Origin: Sisyra terminalis
Lineage: Eukaryota > Arthropoda > Insecta > Neuroptera > Sisyridae
Direction of reading: 5' to 3'
Length of the DNA stretch: 64,000 nt
Assembly (NCBI GenBank): GCA_958496175.1
Contig: OY292276.1
Span: 15,208,001-15,272,000 of the forward strand
A program made the translations under genes and the position numbers. The notes below the pieces were generated by a model that saw only the letters and a list, made by a program, of their open reading frames with translations, was not told the DNA's origin and made no database searches. Of this stretch, positions 33,795 to 45,156 are shown one piece after another. Position 1 is the stretch's first letter, and each line of letters begins with the position of its first letter.

Positions 33795-34064
33795 ATTTTA
33801 TGATATAAAATATGCCAAATATGTATACGCGATATAAAAATTTAGGTTATGTAAACCTCGCAATTATGTGGAAGCTTATTTAAAATACATTCAAATGTAT
33901 TGAGAATCACGCATTTGATATCACAATTTTTATATTCAATTACTTTAGTTGTAATTAAAAAATTCAAACTTTCTGTTATCATTTGCAAAAGACCTGTTCA
34001 ATGACACCAGGATGAGTTATGAATGGTAACGTCTCAGAAAAAATCGTGATTATATACTTTCAAA
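33795..34064. promoter_or_regulatory. Shared 5' region of RFT1 and the SAM carrier
   Basis: Only 270 bases separate the RFT1 ATG (33794, minus) from the SAM-carrier ATG (34065, plus), so 5' leaders and promoters of both must be packed here. No TATA box was convincing. Confidence 0.5.
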
Positions 34065-36081
34065 ATGAACAATAACCACCAATACCTGATTTCTTTAATA
34101 GTAAGGATAAAAGAATGAAACCCTATCATAAATGTATTAATGGTTATAATTTCAGTCTGGCGGAGCGGCCGGTTTTGTGACAGACGTCTCGTTATTTCCG
34201 TTAGATACATTGAAGACTCGTTTGCAAAGCTCTAATGGATTTTTTAAGGCCGGAGGCTTTAAAAACATATATAAAGGAATTGGACCCCAGATACTTGGAA
34301 GCGCTCCCACAGGTTCAAAGTCTTATTAGAGCATGATCCCAAAGCCACTAAGATTAAATATTATGTTTATGTCGAAGAAAAAATGAGCCAAAAAATGTAT
34401 TCTATAATGCAATAAAGACCTTATACGATAGAATTAAGACATGCCAATAGGAGGAGCAAAAAAGCTTTGACTTTTTGCTTGTTTACGATATCATTGTATA
34501 TTATCAAAGACTTAAAAACCTTAAAAGAATTTTTTGTTTCAAAGTTGCATTTTTTTGTGATCGTTTCAGTAAAATAGTAGAAACCCTTTGCATAAATAAC
34601 GTAGACTCGCTGACCGTAGGATCTCGATTTATTTCTTTTACAATTTTTAACAAAAGATCTAGTCATTTTACAAAGACCCTAGCTTCATTACAAAAAGCCT
34701 GTGATGGGAAAAAATACACAACGCACTAAAGCTATGTCACAAAGGTGACCTCGTAATGTTTAATCTAGCCTTAATTTCGAGATTGATTTAAGAGTTAAGC
34801 CTAAATATTGTTTTAAAATTATAAATCTTCCCTCGATTTGGTGTGTAGCAATCTTGACTTGGTCTCGCCTATGGTCTCGTCTCGCGGTATTTTATTCTCT
34901 TTCTCTACTTTATAAGAGTCCAGGCTCTTTTAAAAGATCTTACGTTAAATGATGTATTATTTTTTATTTTAGCTGCTCTGTTTTTTGTTACTTACGACTC
35001 ATTTAAAACTTTCATGACGCCTCGTGTGTCGCAAGATGCATTACCTTTGGTTTACATGGCCGGAGCTTCAGTTTCTGAGGTTGTCGCATGTTTAATTCGA
35101 GTTCCTGTTGAAGTCGTTAAACAAAGACGGCAAGTTGAAATCAGTTCCCGAAATTCATCGACCCGGATTTTTATAAAAGCCTACCAAACCGAAGGAATTA
35201 AAGTAGATAAATTCATTTTATACAGTTAACATTTATTCCGCTAAATTCTTATTGAAGGGTCTGTACCGCGGATTTTTTTCAACTGTTCTACGAGAAATTC
35301 CGTTTTCTCTGATTCAATTTCCTATGTGGGAAGGACTCAAAGTTGTTTGGAGTTCACATATCAAAGATGGGCAGTCATTAACTCCTTGGGAAGTAGCCAT
35401 TTGCGGAGCAATTTCTGGTTAGTGAGTCACAATCCTATCATATAACAATTTTGGAAAACAAAAAGCTTTGCTTTTTATACCTAATATGTGGTCATATACC
35501 AAATCAATTTTTTTCAAAAGAAAAACCAAAACTGTTTTATATAACGACATTTCTTAATCCAAAGTAGCTGGTTAAATGAATCTTCCGAAATGTAGTGAAA
35601 CTACTTTATAATACTGAATGACGTCATATTGTACAGAATTTACAATACATTTCGGAAAACACTTTAATTGGAAAAAAAAAGTTGAATTTCGTAATTTTTG
35701 ATTTAAATTTTAGATATTTTGATAAACAAAATGATTTCCTTCATTGCTTAAAACTTAATTTCTCCAGGTGGAATTTCGGCCGCTTTCACGACACCGTTGG
35801 ACGTAGCTAAAACTAGAATAATGTTAGCCGATCAAATCGAAGCGAAAAACTTAAGCATTACCTCAGTTTTGAGAAATGTCTACAAAGAAAGTTCAATTAA
35901 AGGGTATAACAAATGCAGTTGCAATTAAAGTCGTTATAAAATATAAATTTTTAGATTATTTTCCGGATTAATTCCTCGAACGTTATGGATTACATTAGGA
36001 GGTGCAGTATTCTTTGGAACCTATGACTTGGTCAAAACATTTTCTGAAACTTTCTTTTCAACGAGAGAAGAAAATTCATAA
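34065..36081 (+). CDS. Mitochondrial S-adenosylmethionine carrier (SLC25A26 family)
   Basis: Six exons in phase: 34065-34100, 34156-34312, 34973-35202, 35258-35417, 35768-35903, 35955-36081; 281 residues (human 274). It imports S-adenosylmethionine into the matrix in exchange for S-adenosylhomocysteine. The three mitochondrial-carrier repeats are visible through their signatures: LFPLDTLKTRLQ, RVPVEVVKQRRQ and TTPLDVAKTRIM, each followed by an aromatic-basic-G pattern (IYKGIG, LYRGFF, LFSGLIPR). Repeat 1 resembles the SAM carrier in NGFFKAGGFKNIYKGI. The short first exon gives MNNNHQYLISLI before SGGAAG, as in fly relatives. The large intron 2 (660 bases) shows no repeat that I can name. Confidence 0.92.
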
Positions 36082-37622
36082 TAGTTCAATATACAAATCT
36101 AGTCTTTTTGTAGCAAAATTAATTTTATATTGTACCAAAACACCAACATTAAAATATATCTATTTTATATTAACAAATAACATTCGTTTAAATTTTATTT
36201 TCCGTTAAAATATTTGTTCATTTGAATTCATGGTCAATAATACAGATTGGTCCATTTAACTTCAGATAGTCTGATATCTCAAAAACTGATTAAATACAGT
36301 GTATTGGATGCTGTGAAAGCAACAATAATAATTATTGTCAATCTTCACCAAACCCAAAGTATTTTTAAGATTAACTACACTTCCTTAAATGTTAATATTT
36401 CTAATATTGATAAATATTTTATCATTTCCGTGTCACATTAAATAAATATTTCATAGCCGAAATCTTGTATTTGACCTCGAAATACTTTCAGCATGTTATC
36501 AAGATCAATAATAAATATTATTAAACTTCGCCACAGTATGCAATGTTTGAATTTTAAAACACCTGTTATCAAAGATATCTGGTTAATTCAGAGTTAAATG
36601 GACCACTCTGTATATACATACATATTATAAAATGTACTAATCACAGCCTTATATCTATTGTATATAGAAAATAACAAATAAATTATTTTTAAAATGATAA
36701 TTTTGTACTTTGTAGCAATTAATTATAGCATTTTTTTTTGTTACCGCAATTGCATTTTTAACAAATATTATTAATAAATAAATTAACAGACGAGTGATAA
36801 ACCACTAATTAGCCACTTAATTAGCGGTTTGCCATTTACAACCAACTTTTAATAGAGTAAGGATTTCCAGTGAATGATTAATAGGCTATTGGACTCGGCT
36901 AAAATTAAATTTCAAATTGCCGTTATTCTCTGATACGACAATTTGAAACATGGATTGCATAATTTATATTACTTGCTATAAAAGTACTTTCGCTTAAGCC
37001 AGTCAAAAATTTTTAAATTTAGTTTCAATGAGTTTACGAATCACTTCTCCTCTTTCGAGGGGTGGTTAATATAAATTCCTTTTTTTAGCTTTTAAAGGAT
37101 CCTTATGTTCATTCTCACGATATCTTCGAGACCTCAAGCAAATAAAACTACTCTAAGATTTTTAGAATTGCAAAGTCGGAATATCCTTTGTAATAAAATC
37201 CATACATGCATTTCGTTTTATTTAAGTTTTTGGCACTCTTAAGAAAGACGTTTAGGCTTTTCTTTTTCTTTAAGTGGCTAATTCAATTAATGAATTCTTA
37301 CGTCATTTCATTATTAATATTATTGTATTATTGCATTGTTTTTCTCGTCGGTCTAGTTTGTTTATTTTTCCTGTTAAATGCTCACTTAAAATGATAAAAG
37401 AAATCGTTTTGCAGTTAAGTATTAAAAATAAATATTGTAGATTTAGTCTAAAACGTGTTTCAAACAGCCTTTAAGATTCTCTCTTTCTCAGACAAGCTAA
37501 TTTCTATTCTAAATTTGTATAATTACTTCAAAAAGTGAAACCAATAACCTTCGAGTATTCAATAGTAATATCAAAAATATTTTTATCAAAATATAAAATT
37601 TACTTTGATTTTTTGTCAACTT
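36082..37622. other. Intergenic region between SAM carrier and Tube-type kinase
   Basis: Two convergent genes end here. I found only AT-rich sequence with short phenylalanine/isoleucine-rich frames and no repeats worth naming. Confidence 0.4.
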
Positions 37623-40600
37623 TTATGTTATTTTTGCTGTTAAAGCCAGTAAATCGTTGTAAACGTCCGACATTATTGGTCTTCGTTTCTTTTCTTCCAA
37701 ACATAAATTGGCAATTTTAAACAAGTCGCTTCCGAAATTTACATCGTTACATTGCCAGTCTCCAATGGTGGTATCGAGTAGAGGGTCGATGCCATCTTCA
37801 CAGATTTCCTCCACATGCGTTACCTATATTTGAAATACATTTATAAACTATGGACCACACTAATGAATAAGTGGTTTGTAAAAGTAAATTTTACCAAGTC
37901 GGCTCCTTCACGTTGTTCATCAAACGGCGGTAAACTAGTTAAAAGTTCCAAAAGAACTACACCGAAACTAAATGAATCAATTTTGATAGATAAGTCTCTT
38001 CTGAATGCCTCTGGTGCCATATAAGCTGATGTTCCAATCACTGCCGTAGTGGTACTTGAATTTACATTTGGGGTGGCTGCTAACTTAATCAATCCAAAAT
38101 CACAAAGCTAAGAAAAAAAAAAACAAATAAAATTTAAAAAACGTAATTTTTAAACTAACAATAAAGATATAATTATAAGGGCGTTAGATTTAACGAGTGC
38201 TCTATATTTTTGAATTTAAAAACAAAAAATGAGTTTTCTTTTTTTTTCGATAAACACTAAAAACATTTTTCAAAGATGAAATTTAAATTTTGTGGTATAT
38301 AGAAAGTTTTCGTAATAACCATTTCTTGTTTCATTGATTAGTTGTTGAATTACGTACAATTTAAAATAAAACGACTATAAATAAGGGAAAAAAACGCCAA
38401 GACTACAAAAACCGGTTATAGTTTAAGTAATATTTCGTTTAATTTATTGTATTTTTTTTTTACTGTTCTTAAATTAGTAATACAACTCAATAATAAAACC
38501 TGTTTTCAGATCAAAATTGGTCAACAGAGATTTATAGAATACACATAATTATATATTTACCTTTGGAACACAATTAGTATCAAGAAGAATGTTTGCTGAT
38601 TTTACATCTCTGTGAATTAAAGGCGTTTCATAAGCGTTATGAAGATATGATATCCCATTGGCTGTTCCTAAAGCAATTTTCAGTCGAGATTTCCACGACA
38701 GTGAATTACTTTTTTGCTAAAAATAATTAAAAAGAATAACTTTAGTTGTTTCTATAAACCGGAAATAATACCTTCAAACGTTCTAATAATGAACCTCCAG
38801 AAACGTATTCATAAACCAAACAATAATTCGGTCCATCATAAGAATAGCCCAACAACGAAACCAAATTTTCATGACTGTATCTCGACAAAATTTCCACTTC
38901 ATTTTTAAAACGTTTGGTGTAATCGTTTCTGTCGGTCAGTGCTTCATTCATTTGAAGTTTTTTAACAGCCACCGGTTTATCACTGAGATTTAATGCCAAA
39001 TAAACCGTTCCAAAAGCTCCAACACCAAGTTTTCGACCATTTACCCCAGTATACAAATTTATTACGTCATAAGGCGCATCTTCAAAATTATTTGTCGCCA
39101 CTTTCAATTCATGATAGGTATATTGAGGCAAAGCCGTGTCCAAAGAAAAATTAGGCAAAAATATCGAATTTTCTGATAAACCATGCGATACATTTTCATC
39201 GTTTGATTGGACATTTAATAAACTTATATCTGGCAAATATTCTTGTGAAACTTCATCGCTGTGAGGATTAATAATACTTAAATTTGGCAAATAATTTTCG
39301 CTTTGTATACTTGATTCTTGGTTTTCGTCTCTACTATAATTTTCCGTGAAGTTAGACGACTGGGAAATTTGAGACGATATGTCAGAACTTTGGCTAGTTT
39401 GGTTTAACAAAAGTGCTACATTAGGAATGTTTTCACTTGTCGAAATTATCGAATTTTGACTAACTGAAACTGAATTGTTTTCCCTATCGATCAATTCGGA
39501 TATATGGGGTAAATTGTAAGAGGTTGAAAATTGGATAAGATTTGAATTGAGGGGCTCATCGCTGGTAAGTTCAGATATATTAGTGCTTGGACTGGATTTT
39601 ATGTGAGATGAGTTGTTTGAATCGCTACTGAGATTGATATTGATTTTCGGTATTGATAAAATATTTTCAGATTTTCGTTCGTTTACATTTATAGATTTGC
39701 TGTTGATGTGTGAAAGTGATTGAGGATATGAGGCATTGTTTAATAAATCTTTGATTTCGTTGCGTTCTTTAGATAAGAGAGGTGTTTCGATAGGGTCTGG
39801 TACATCGATTTTGGCAGCCGGACCACATTTTGGACGCTCCGGAATTGGCACTAAAATTAAATGTTAATAATTAATTTTAAAAATCAGTACTAAAAAGTGT
39901 GATACAAATCAAAATCAGAGGAGTGAGCATTTTTGATTATATATTACAAGAATGAGTACTTAAATGATATAAGTTCATATTGAAGACAATCCATTTGGTA
40001 ATTGAGATAAAGACACAATTATTCAGTTATGTTTCGCCAGAACCTTTACTAAGGTACCGCTTTGGAAAGGACAACTTACGACCATAGGTTCGACAGTTTT
40101 TCAATCGAAACTGAAATTCTAATTTAGTTTCGAAACCTAAAGATTGGTCGAACACCACTATGCAAAGATCCTCATTCAGGTATGAGCATAGGATGCTTAT
40201 TAATTTTTTAGATTTTCATTCTATCGAGACCTTAAGGTATGAAAAGCCGGGAAGCCTATATGTAGCTCTTAACATATACCTTGTAAAATGTTAATAGCAA
40301 CAAAATCAGCAGCTCGATAGAGCTCCGCTTGAATTAATAGGTCGTACAAATGTCTAATTTGTGGTCGTGACCGCCCGCTTATTCCCCATTCTTCTAACAA
40401 AACAGCCGATGGTTCCCTTCCGTGCGTTTTACTAAATCTTTCCAACATACTAAAACACGAACAACTACATTTTTCTGAAGTGCATTTCAAACTTATGTAA
40501 CATACTTTACATGTTCACTATTATATTTCATTCTTATCGAGTTCGATTCTAAATCGTACGGAATAATTCCAATTAATTTTTTCCACGATTGCGATGTTTC

Positions 40601-40708
40601 CAAAATCTGCACCAGCCCAAATAAGCTGGCAGGACCCAACTTTCGGATTTCGTCATTTGGACTCATTTTCGTAAATGGACTGCTTACAGTTTCAGTTGTT
40701 TGTGTCAT
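37623..40708 (-). CDS. Tube/IRAK-4-type kinase: death domain, Tube-like repeats, kinase
   Basis: Six exons in phase: 40708-40506, 40449-40280, 39850-38772, 38716-38561, 38107-37895, 37823-37623; 673 residues. It acts in Toll signalling between MyD88 and Pelle. Residues about 10-120 form a death domain ([17 protein letters not shown], then [20 protein letters not shown]). A serine/asparagine-rich linker holds short repeats: [42 protein letters not shown] (about residues 238-363), like the Tube octapeptide repeats. The kinase domain has [16 protein letters not shown], an IRAK-like Tyr gatekeeper in [30 protein letters not shown] (CDFGLIK) and [11 protein letters not shown], so it looks active. 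Fly Tube lacks the kinase (family knowledge). An acceptor just before the ATG suggests a 5' leader intron. Pelle is the alternative, but the repeats and Tyr gatekeeper favour IRAK-4/Tube. Confidence 0.85.
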
Positions 40709-41348
40709 TTTTGCCCTACACGAAAATTTATAAAGCAAATTAGTATTTGAAATTATTTTCTAATCAATTTACTTACGATTTTTGATTTTCTTAATAAAAT
40801 CAACTTGTTATGACTAATTCCACCACTTTTAAAATTTCTATCACTGAACTGTATATGAACTACGGTCCACTTGACTTTTATTTGTTCGATATTGTGTTTC
40901 TTTATCATCGTACTTCCTACTTCCATATCGCTTATGCTATTTATTATTCTCTCGCTTGTAATTTTCGCATAAATTTAGCATCTGGATGTGTTGGACGTAC
41001 TAGACTTAGTTACTAGTGTTTATAAATAATTAGAATAAGTGGAAAGTTGCACAGAAGGACAAAACGTCTGACGAAGACGTGTGAGACGAACAAGACAAGA
41101 CCGACGTAATGTGAATAATGTGAAATGTCATTAAATGTATAAACTTATAAATAATAAAGTGAATATTAATTTAATAAAAGGATATATTTGCCATTTGGTT
41201 TAATAAACAGACTGATTTATTAACGTTTTTCATCAGCGTCGAATATCTTTGCGGTTGGAAAATCTATTTTTAATATATCTAAAGTAGCATTATGTAAAAA
41301 TAAAATTAGTGTGAGCTATTTGGAGATATAAATATTAAAAATAAAAAA
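40709..41348. promoter_or_regulatory. Shared 5' region of the Tube-type kinase and Hippo
   Basis: The start codons face away from each other across 640 bases. The acceptor GTGTAG next to the Tube-kinase ATG implies that part of this region is a spliced leader exon and intron. No coding frame here is convincing. Confidence 0.45.
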
Positions 41349-42944
41349 ATGTCTTCCAAAAGTGAACTGAAAAAACTGTCCGAAGAGAGCTTAACACGTC
41401 AACCGGAAGAGGTACTTGATATAATTTGTAAATTAGGCGAAGGCTCCTATGGAAGTGTCTACAAGGCTCTGCATAAGGAGTCGGGGCAAGTTTTGGCCAT
41501 TAAGCAAGTACCTGTCGACACCGACTTACAAGAAATAATCAAAGAAATTTCAATAATGCAACAATGTGATAGTCCTTACGTTGTTAAATACTATGGTAGT
41601 TATTTTAAGAATACTGATCTTTGGATAGTGATGGAATACTGTGGCGCTGGATCCGTTTCGGATATAATGCGTTTGCGGAAAAAAACGCTTACTGAAGACG
41701 AGATAGCGACTATTTTATCTGATACTCTCAAAGGTCTCGAATATTTACATTTGAGGCGGAAAATTCATCGTGATATTAAAGCTGGTAATATTTTGTTAAA
41801 TTCTGAGGGGCATGCAAAGTTGGCTGATTTTGGGGTTGCCGGCCAACTGACCGATACCATGGCGAAGAGGAACACAGTGATTGGAACTCCGTTTTGGATG
41901 GCTCCGGAAGTGATTCAGGAAATTGGATATGACTGCGTTGCGGATATTTGGAGTTTGGGGATCACAGCGTTGGAAATGGCTGAGGGAAAGCCTCCCTATG
42001 GAGATATTCATCCAATGCGAGCGATTTTCATGATTCCTACCAAACCTCCTCCATCGTTTCGTGAACCAGATCGTTGGAGCTCAGAGTTTATTGATTTTGT
42101 TAGTGGATGTTTGGTGAAAAACCCCGAAGAACGAGCCACAGCCAGTGAATTGTTGCAACATGAATTTATTGGTAATGCCAAATTACCAAGTATTTTGGGT
42201 CAGTTAATTGCTGAGGCACATACAATTCGTGAAAACCAAAGCAATCGAAACACTGTCGGTATGAATAATCGGCCTAGCAAGCAACATATTCCTGAAGAAT
42301 CAGACGAGGATGATTGCTTAGCTCAAAGTAAGACAATGGTGCAATATAGTGACGATACTCTGGTGCCTGGTCGGGAACTTCCTGACGGAACAATGATTGC
42401 TCATACAAACAGTGCCACGCTAGTTCCACACGATCTTCATTCTGATACGATGGTCATCAATAGCGATAGTGACGAGCCGACAATGAAGCGACACGACACT
42501 GGTCCAGGCGAATCAGGCAAAAAGTATCGCCCCTTGTTTCTCGAGCATTTTGACAAAAAAGAAGTGCAAGTCCGTGACAATTCCGTGGAAGACTTTACTT
42601 CAATCAATAAAAATGAGAACGAAGGTCATCGATTTCAAAGTCATGTCCAACTACACATCAGCGCTGGACCTGTTGAGAACTCTGAAGAAGCTTCTCACGG
42701 TGGTGACCTAGTGCCGCAACATTTGCCCCAACCTGACAATTTCAACAAATTCCAAAGACCGTTCCTCGACGGCGACTTTGAGTTCTTAAAGTTCTTAAGT
42801 TATGAAGAATTGCAGCAACGAATGACCAATCTCGATGCGGAAATGGAACGGGAAATTGACGAGTTGCGACGTCGTTACCAAACGAAAAGACAGCCCATTC
42901 TCGATGCCATGGACACTAAAAGAAAGCGACAGCAAAATTTTTAA
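41349..42944 (+). CDS. hpo: Hippo (MST1/2) serine/threonine kinase
   Basis: A single-exon frame of 531 residues. Hippo, with Salvador, phosphorylates Warts and Mats to restrain Yorkie and growth. The kinase domain (about residues 26-277) has GEGSYGSVYK, catalytic Lys52 (LAIKQV), HRDIKAGN with Asp142, DFG with Asp160, and activation-loop Thr180 in NTVIGTPFWMAPE. The linker (about 315-390) holds a row of TM/TL motifs (KTMVQ, DTLVP, GTMIA, ATLVP, DTMVI, PTMKR), as used by MST kinases for autophosphorylation-dependent MOB1 docking. The C-terminal SARAH helix is FLKFLSYEELQQRMTNLDAE onward. The coding part is intronless here. Confidence 0.95.
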   Translation: MSSKSELKKLSEESLTRQPEEVLDIICKLGEGSYGSVYKALHKESGQVLAIKQVPVDTDLQEIIKEISIMQQCDSPYVVKYYGSYFKNTDLWIVMEYCGAGSVSDIMRLRKKTLTEDEIATILSDTLKGLEYLHLRRKIHRDIKAGNILLNSEGHAKLADFGVAGQLTDTMAKRNTVIGTPFWMAPEVIQEIGYDCVADIWSLGITALEMAEGKPPYGDIHPMRAIFMIPTKPPPSFREPDRWSSEFIDFVSGCLVKNPEERATASELLQHEFIGNAKLPSILGQLIAEAHTIRENQSNRNTVGMNNRPSKQHIPEESDEDDCLAQSKTMVQYSDDTLVPGRELPDGTMIAHTNSATLVPHDLHSDTMVINSDSDEPTMKRHDTGPGESGKKYRPLFLEHFDKKEVQVRDNSVEDFTSINKNENEGHRFQSHVQLHISAGPVENSEEASHGGDLVPQHLPQPDNFNKFQRPFLDGDFEFLKFLSYEELQQRMTNLDAEMEREIDELRRRYQTKRQPILDAMDTKRKRQQNF

Positions 42945-45156
42945 TACAAGCATTTTATACATTTAGCTATAATTACTTAAAAGTGTGGTCTTTAATTTCT
43001 TATCAATCACGCTTCCTGACCGACAATTAGTATGAATCATATTTGATAGCTTGAATTATTATTTTTTTCAAATTTTTTATCGACCGAATTAAAAAAAATT
43101 TGCACTCCTCAAGACTGCTAAAGTAAAACACGTATTTAAAAAAAACGGTTCCTAGCAAATATGTATTATTATTAGATTAATTTTAATGAAAAATCGAGTC
43201 ATTAAATAAGCTACGTGAGCTTTAAAACATTTCCGACATTTTCCATTTTCCGACAATTGAATTACAATTAAATGCAACCAAATATCACAACTACAGAAAT
43301 CTGTAAATTTCAAATTTCAAATAATTTAGCAAAATGTTCACTTAGTTAGTTTAATATCTCACATCAGTGCTAAAATATTTTATATAACATTATTTCGCTT
43401 AAATTGAAAAGAGGAATAAATAAACAAATATTCATAATATTTTTTCCCCTTTAAAATGTTTGAAATACTCTGAAATTCTTTTGACTAATTCGTTTTGTAA
43501 TCAAATAGAAAGTACAAAAGAAGTGAAAAATTGTAAATAAAATGAATAATAAGTGAAGAAATTATTTAAAATTATGTATGTGCTGGTATTTTGTAAATAA
43601 TCTTCCATAAACGTAAAAAAAACATCATTAATTGTGATCTGATACTGCAATCTCAAGTCCAAATAATATTTAATTGTTATCTTTTCTTTTTGATCACAAA
43701 CAGTATCATAAGTTTTTTTTAACAATTATTAAATAGAAAAATGAGCTGAAAGAATAACAATTGTTTGAAATAGGATAATAGTATGTTGTAATATATTTTT
43801 ATATATATATAATGTAGAATTACCAAAAACTTTACAACAATCAGTCAAATGAAGAGGCCATTATGATTAAATATGTTAAGTTTTATTTTATTTTTTTCTC
43901 AAAAATAATCATAGCAAGTAATTATTATGAAACTTTGTACGATTATAAAATAAATTTTAAACTTAACACTGACTTTTGTTTTTTTTTAACAATAAAATAG
44001 ATTTTTAAAATATGACTAGCGTATAGTATTATGATATATGAACTACTTCAGATTATTGGGCAAGACAACGATTCTTCCGGCGCCACGATGTTTTGATGGA
44101 TTCTTATAGATCTTAACGAAAAAAAAGAAAATGGATAAAATTTTTCGATATCTCGCTTAGTTTACGAAATATCGACCCCTAAAATGGAAAAATTAATTAA
44201 TTTTTTTCACTTTTAAACGGATATCTCAATATTTTTATGAAAAAAAAAGGTAAATGTTTACAACCGTAGCGCCACCAATTATTTTTGTGCTAAGAAAACT
44301 GAACAAGGATTCCAGGGGCGAAGTCCCGGTGAGGGTCGGGGAGTATCGCCCATATCTGGCAATATTGCATTTTCAATTTTGTTTTTAATTTAATTGGCTA
44401 GTCAGTCAGGGCAAAATTTAATATACATCTCATTGGGGGGGGGGCTTCGCCCCTCAACTCCGACCGGAGCTTCGCCCCTGGACCCCTTGTTTATGTTTTT
44501 TTGCACAAATAATTGGTGGAACTACGGTTGTAAACATTTACCTTTTTTTTCATGAAAATCTTGAGATATCCGTCTAAAAAAGTGTAAAAAATCAATTAAT
44601 TTTTCCATTTTTAGGGGTCGATATTTCGTAAACTAAACGAGATATCGAAAACTTTTATTCTTCGTTTTCGTTTTTTTTCATCAAGATCTTTAAGATTCCG
44701 TCAAAATATCGTGGCGCAGGAAGAATCGTAGTATCCCCGATTATTGAATTAAAAACTTAGTTTTAAACACTTTTACCAATTGATATAATCCTTTATTATT
44801 TTATTCAATTAGTATTAAAAATGTATATTATGACTAGAAAGGTTTCTAGGTCTTTTATAAGTATATATTCGAAATAACCGCTAACGTTTAATTGTTGAAT
44901 AAATGTATTGTTGTCTTGGACTGGTTCAGTCGGTTTATGGTTGCGATCAAAAGCAAGGTTATGTAAAAACTTTCATCACTGGAAAACATAAATATTTATT
45001 ATTGTGTTTAATTATTACTCACAAAAATATAATCTTGGATTACTTTAAAAGCGTAAATTTTATTAAAACTAACACTAACTTTTGTTATGTAATGAAAAAT
45101 TATATAAATTTAAAAAACTCTTTTTAGGTTATATAACATTTTCCCTGATTTTCATC
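42945..45156. other. Hippo 3' region and foldback element, no gene
   Basis: Up to about 44 kb this is very AT-rich sequence, probably including the Hippo 3' untranslated region. From 44050 there is a foldback element (own entry). An acceptor-like TTTTTAG at 45120-45126 precedes the next gene start and may end a leader intron. Confidence 0.4.
44050..44745. mobile_element. Foldback element with GC-rich core (copy B)
   Basis: Arms of about 230 bases (44050-44275 and 44515-44745) are inverted copies: ACGATTCTTCC(G/T)GCGCCACGAT at the edges, CGATATCTCG(C/T)TTAGTTTACG, GGGGTCGATATTTCG and GGTAAATGTTTACAACCGTAG further in. The core (44285-44480) is much more GC-rich, with GGGGCGAAGTCCC, a run of ten G at about 44434-44443 and GCTTCGCCCC repeated. 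The core also holds the ATCTGGCAATATTGCATTTT MITE block. Same family as 24235-24872. Confidence 0.7.

Noticed and set aside
40493..40738. Upstream ATG at 40738 as start of the Tube-type kinase
   Set aside because: A splice acceptor (GTGTAG) lies between it and the ATG at 40708, so the earlier frame is probably intron.
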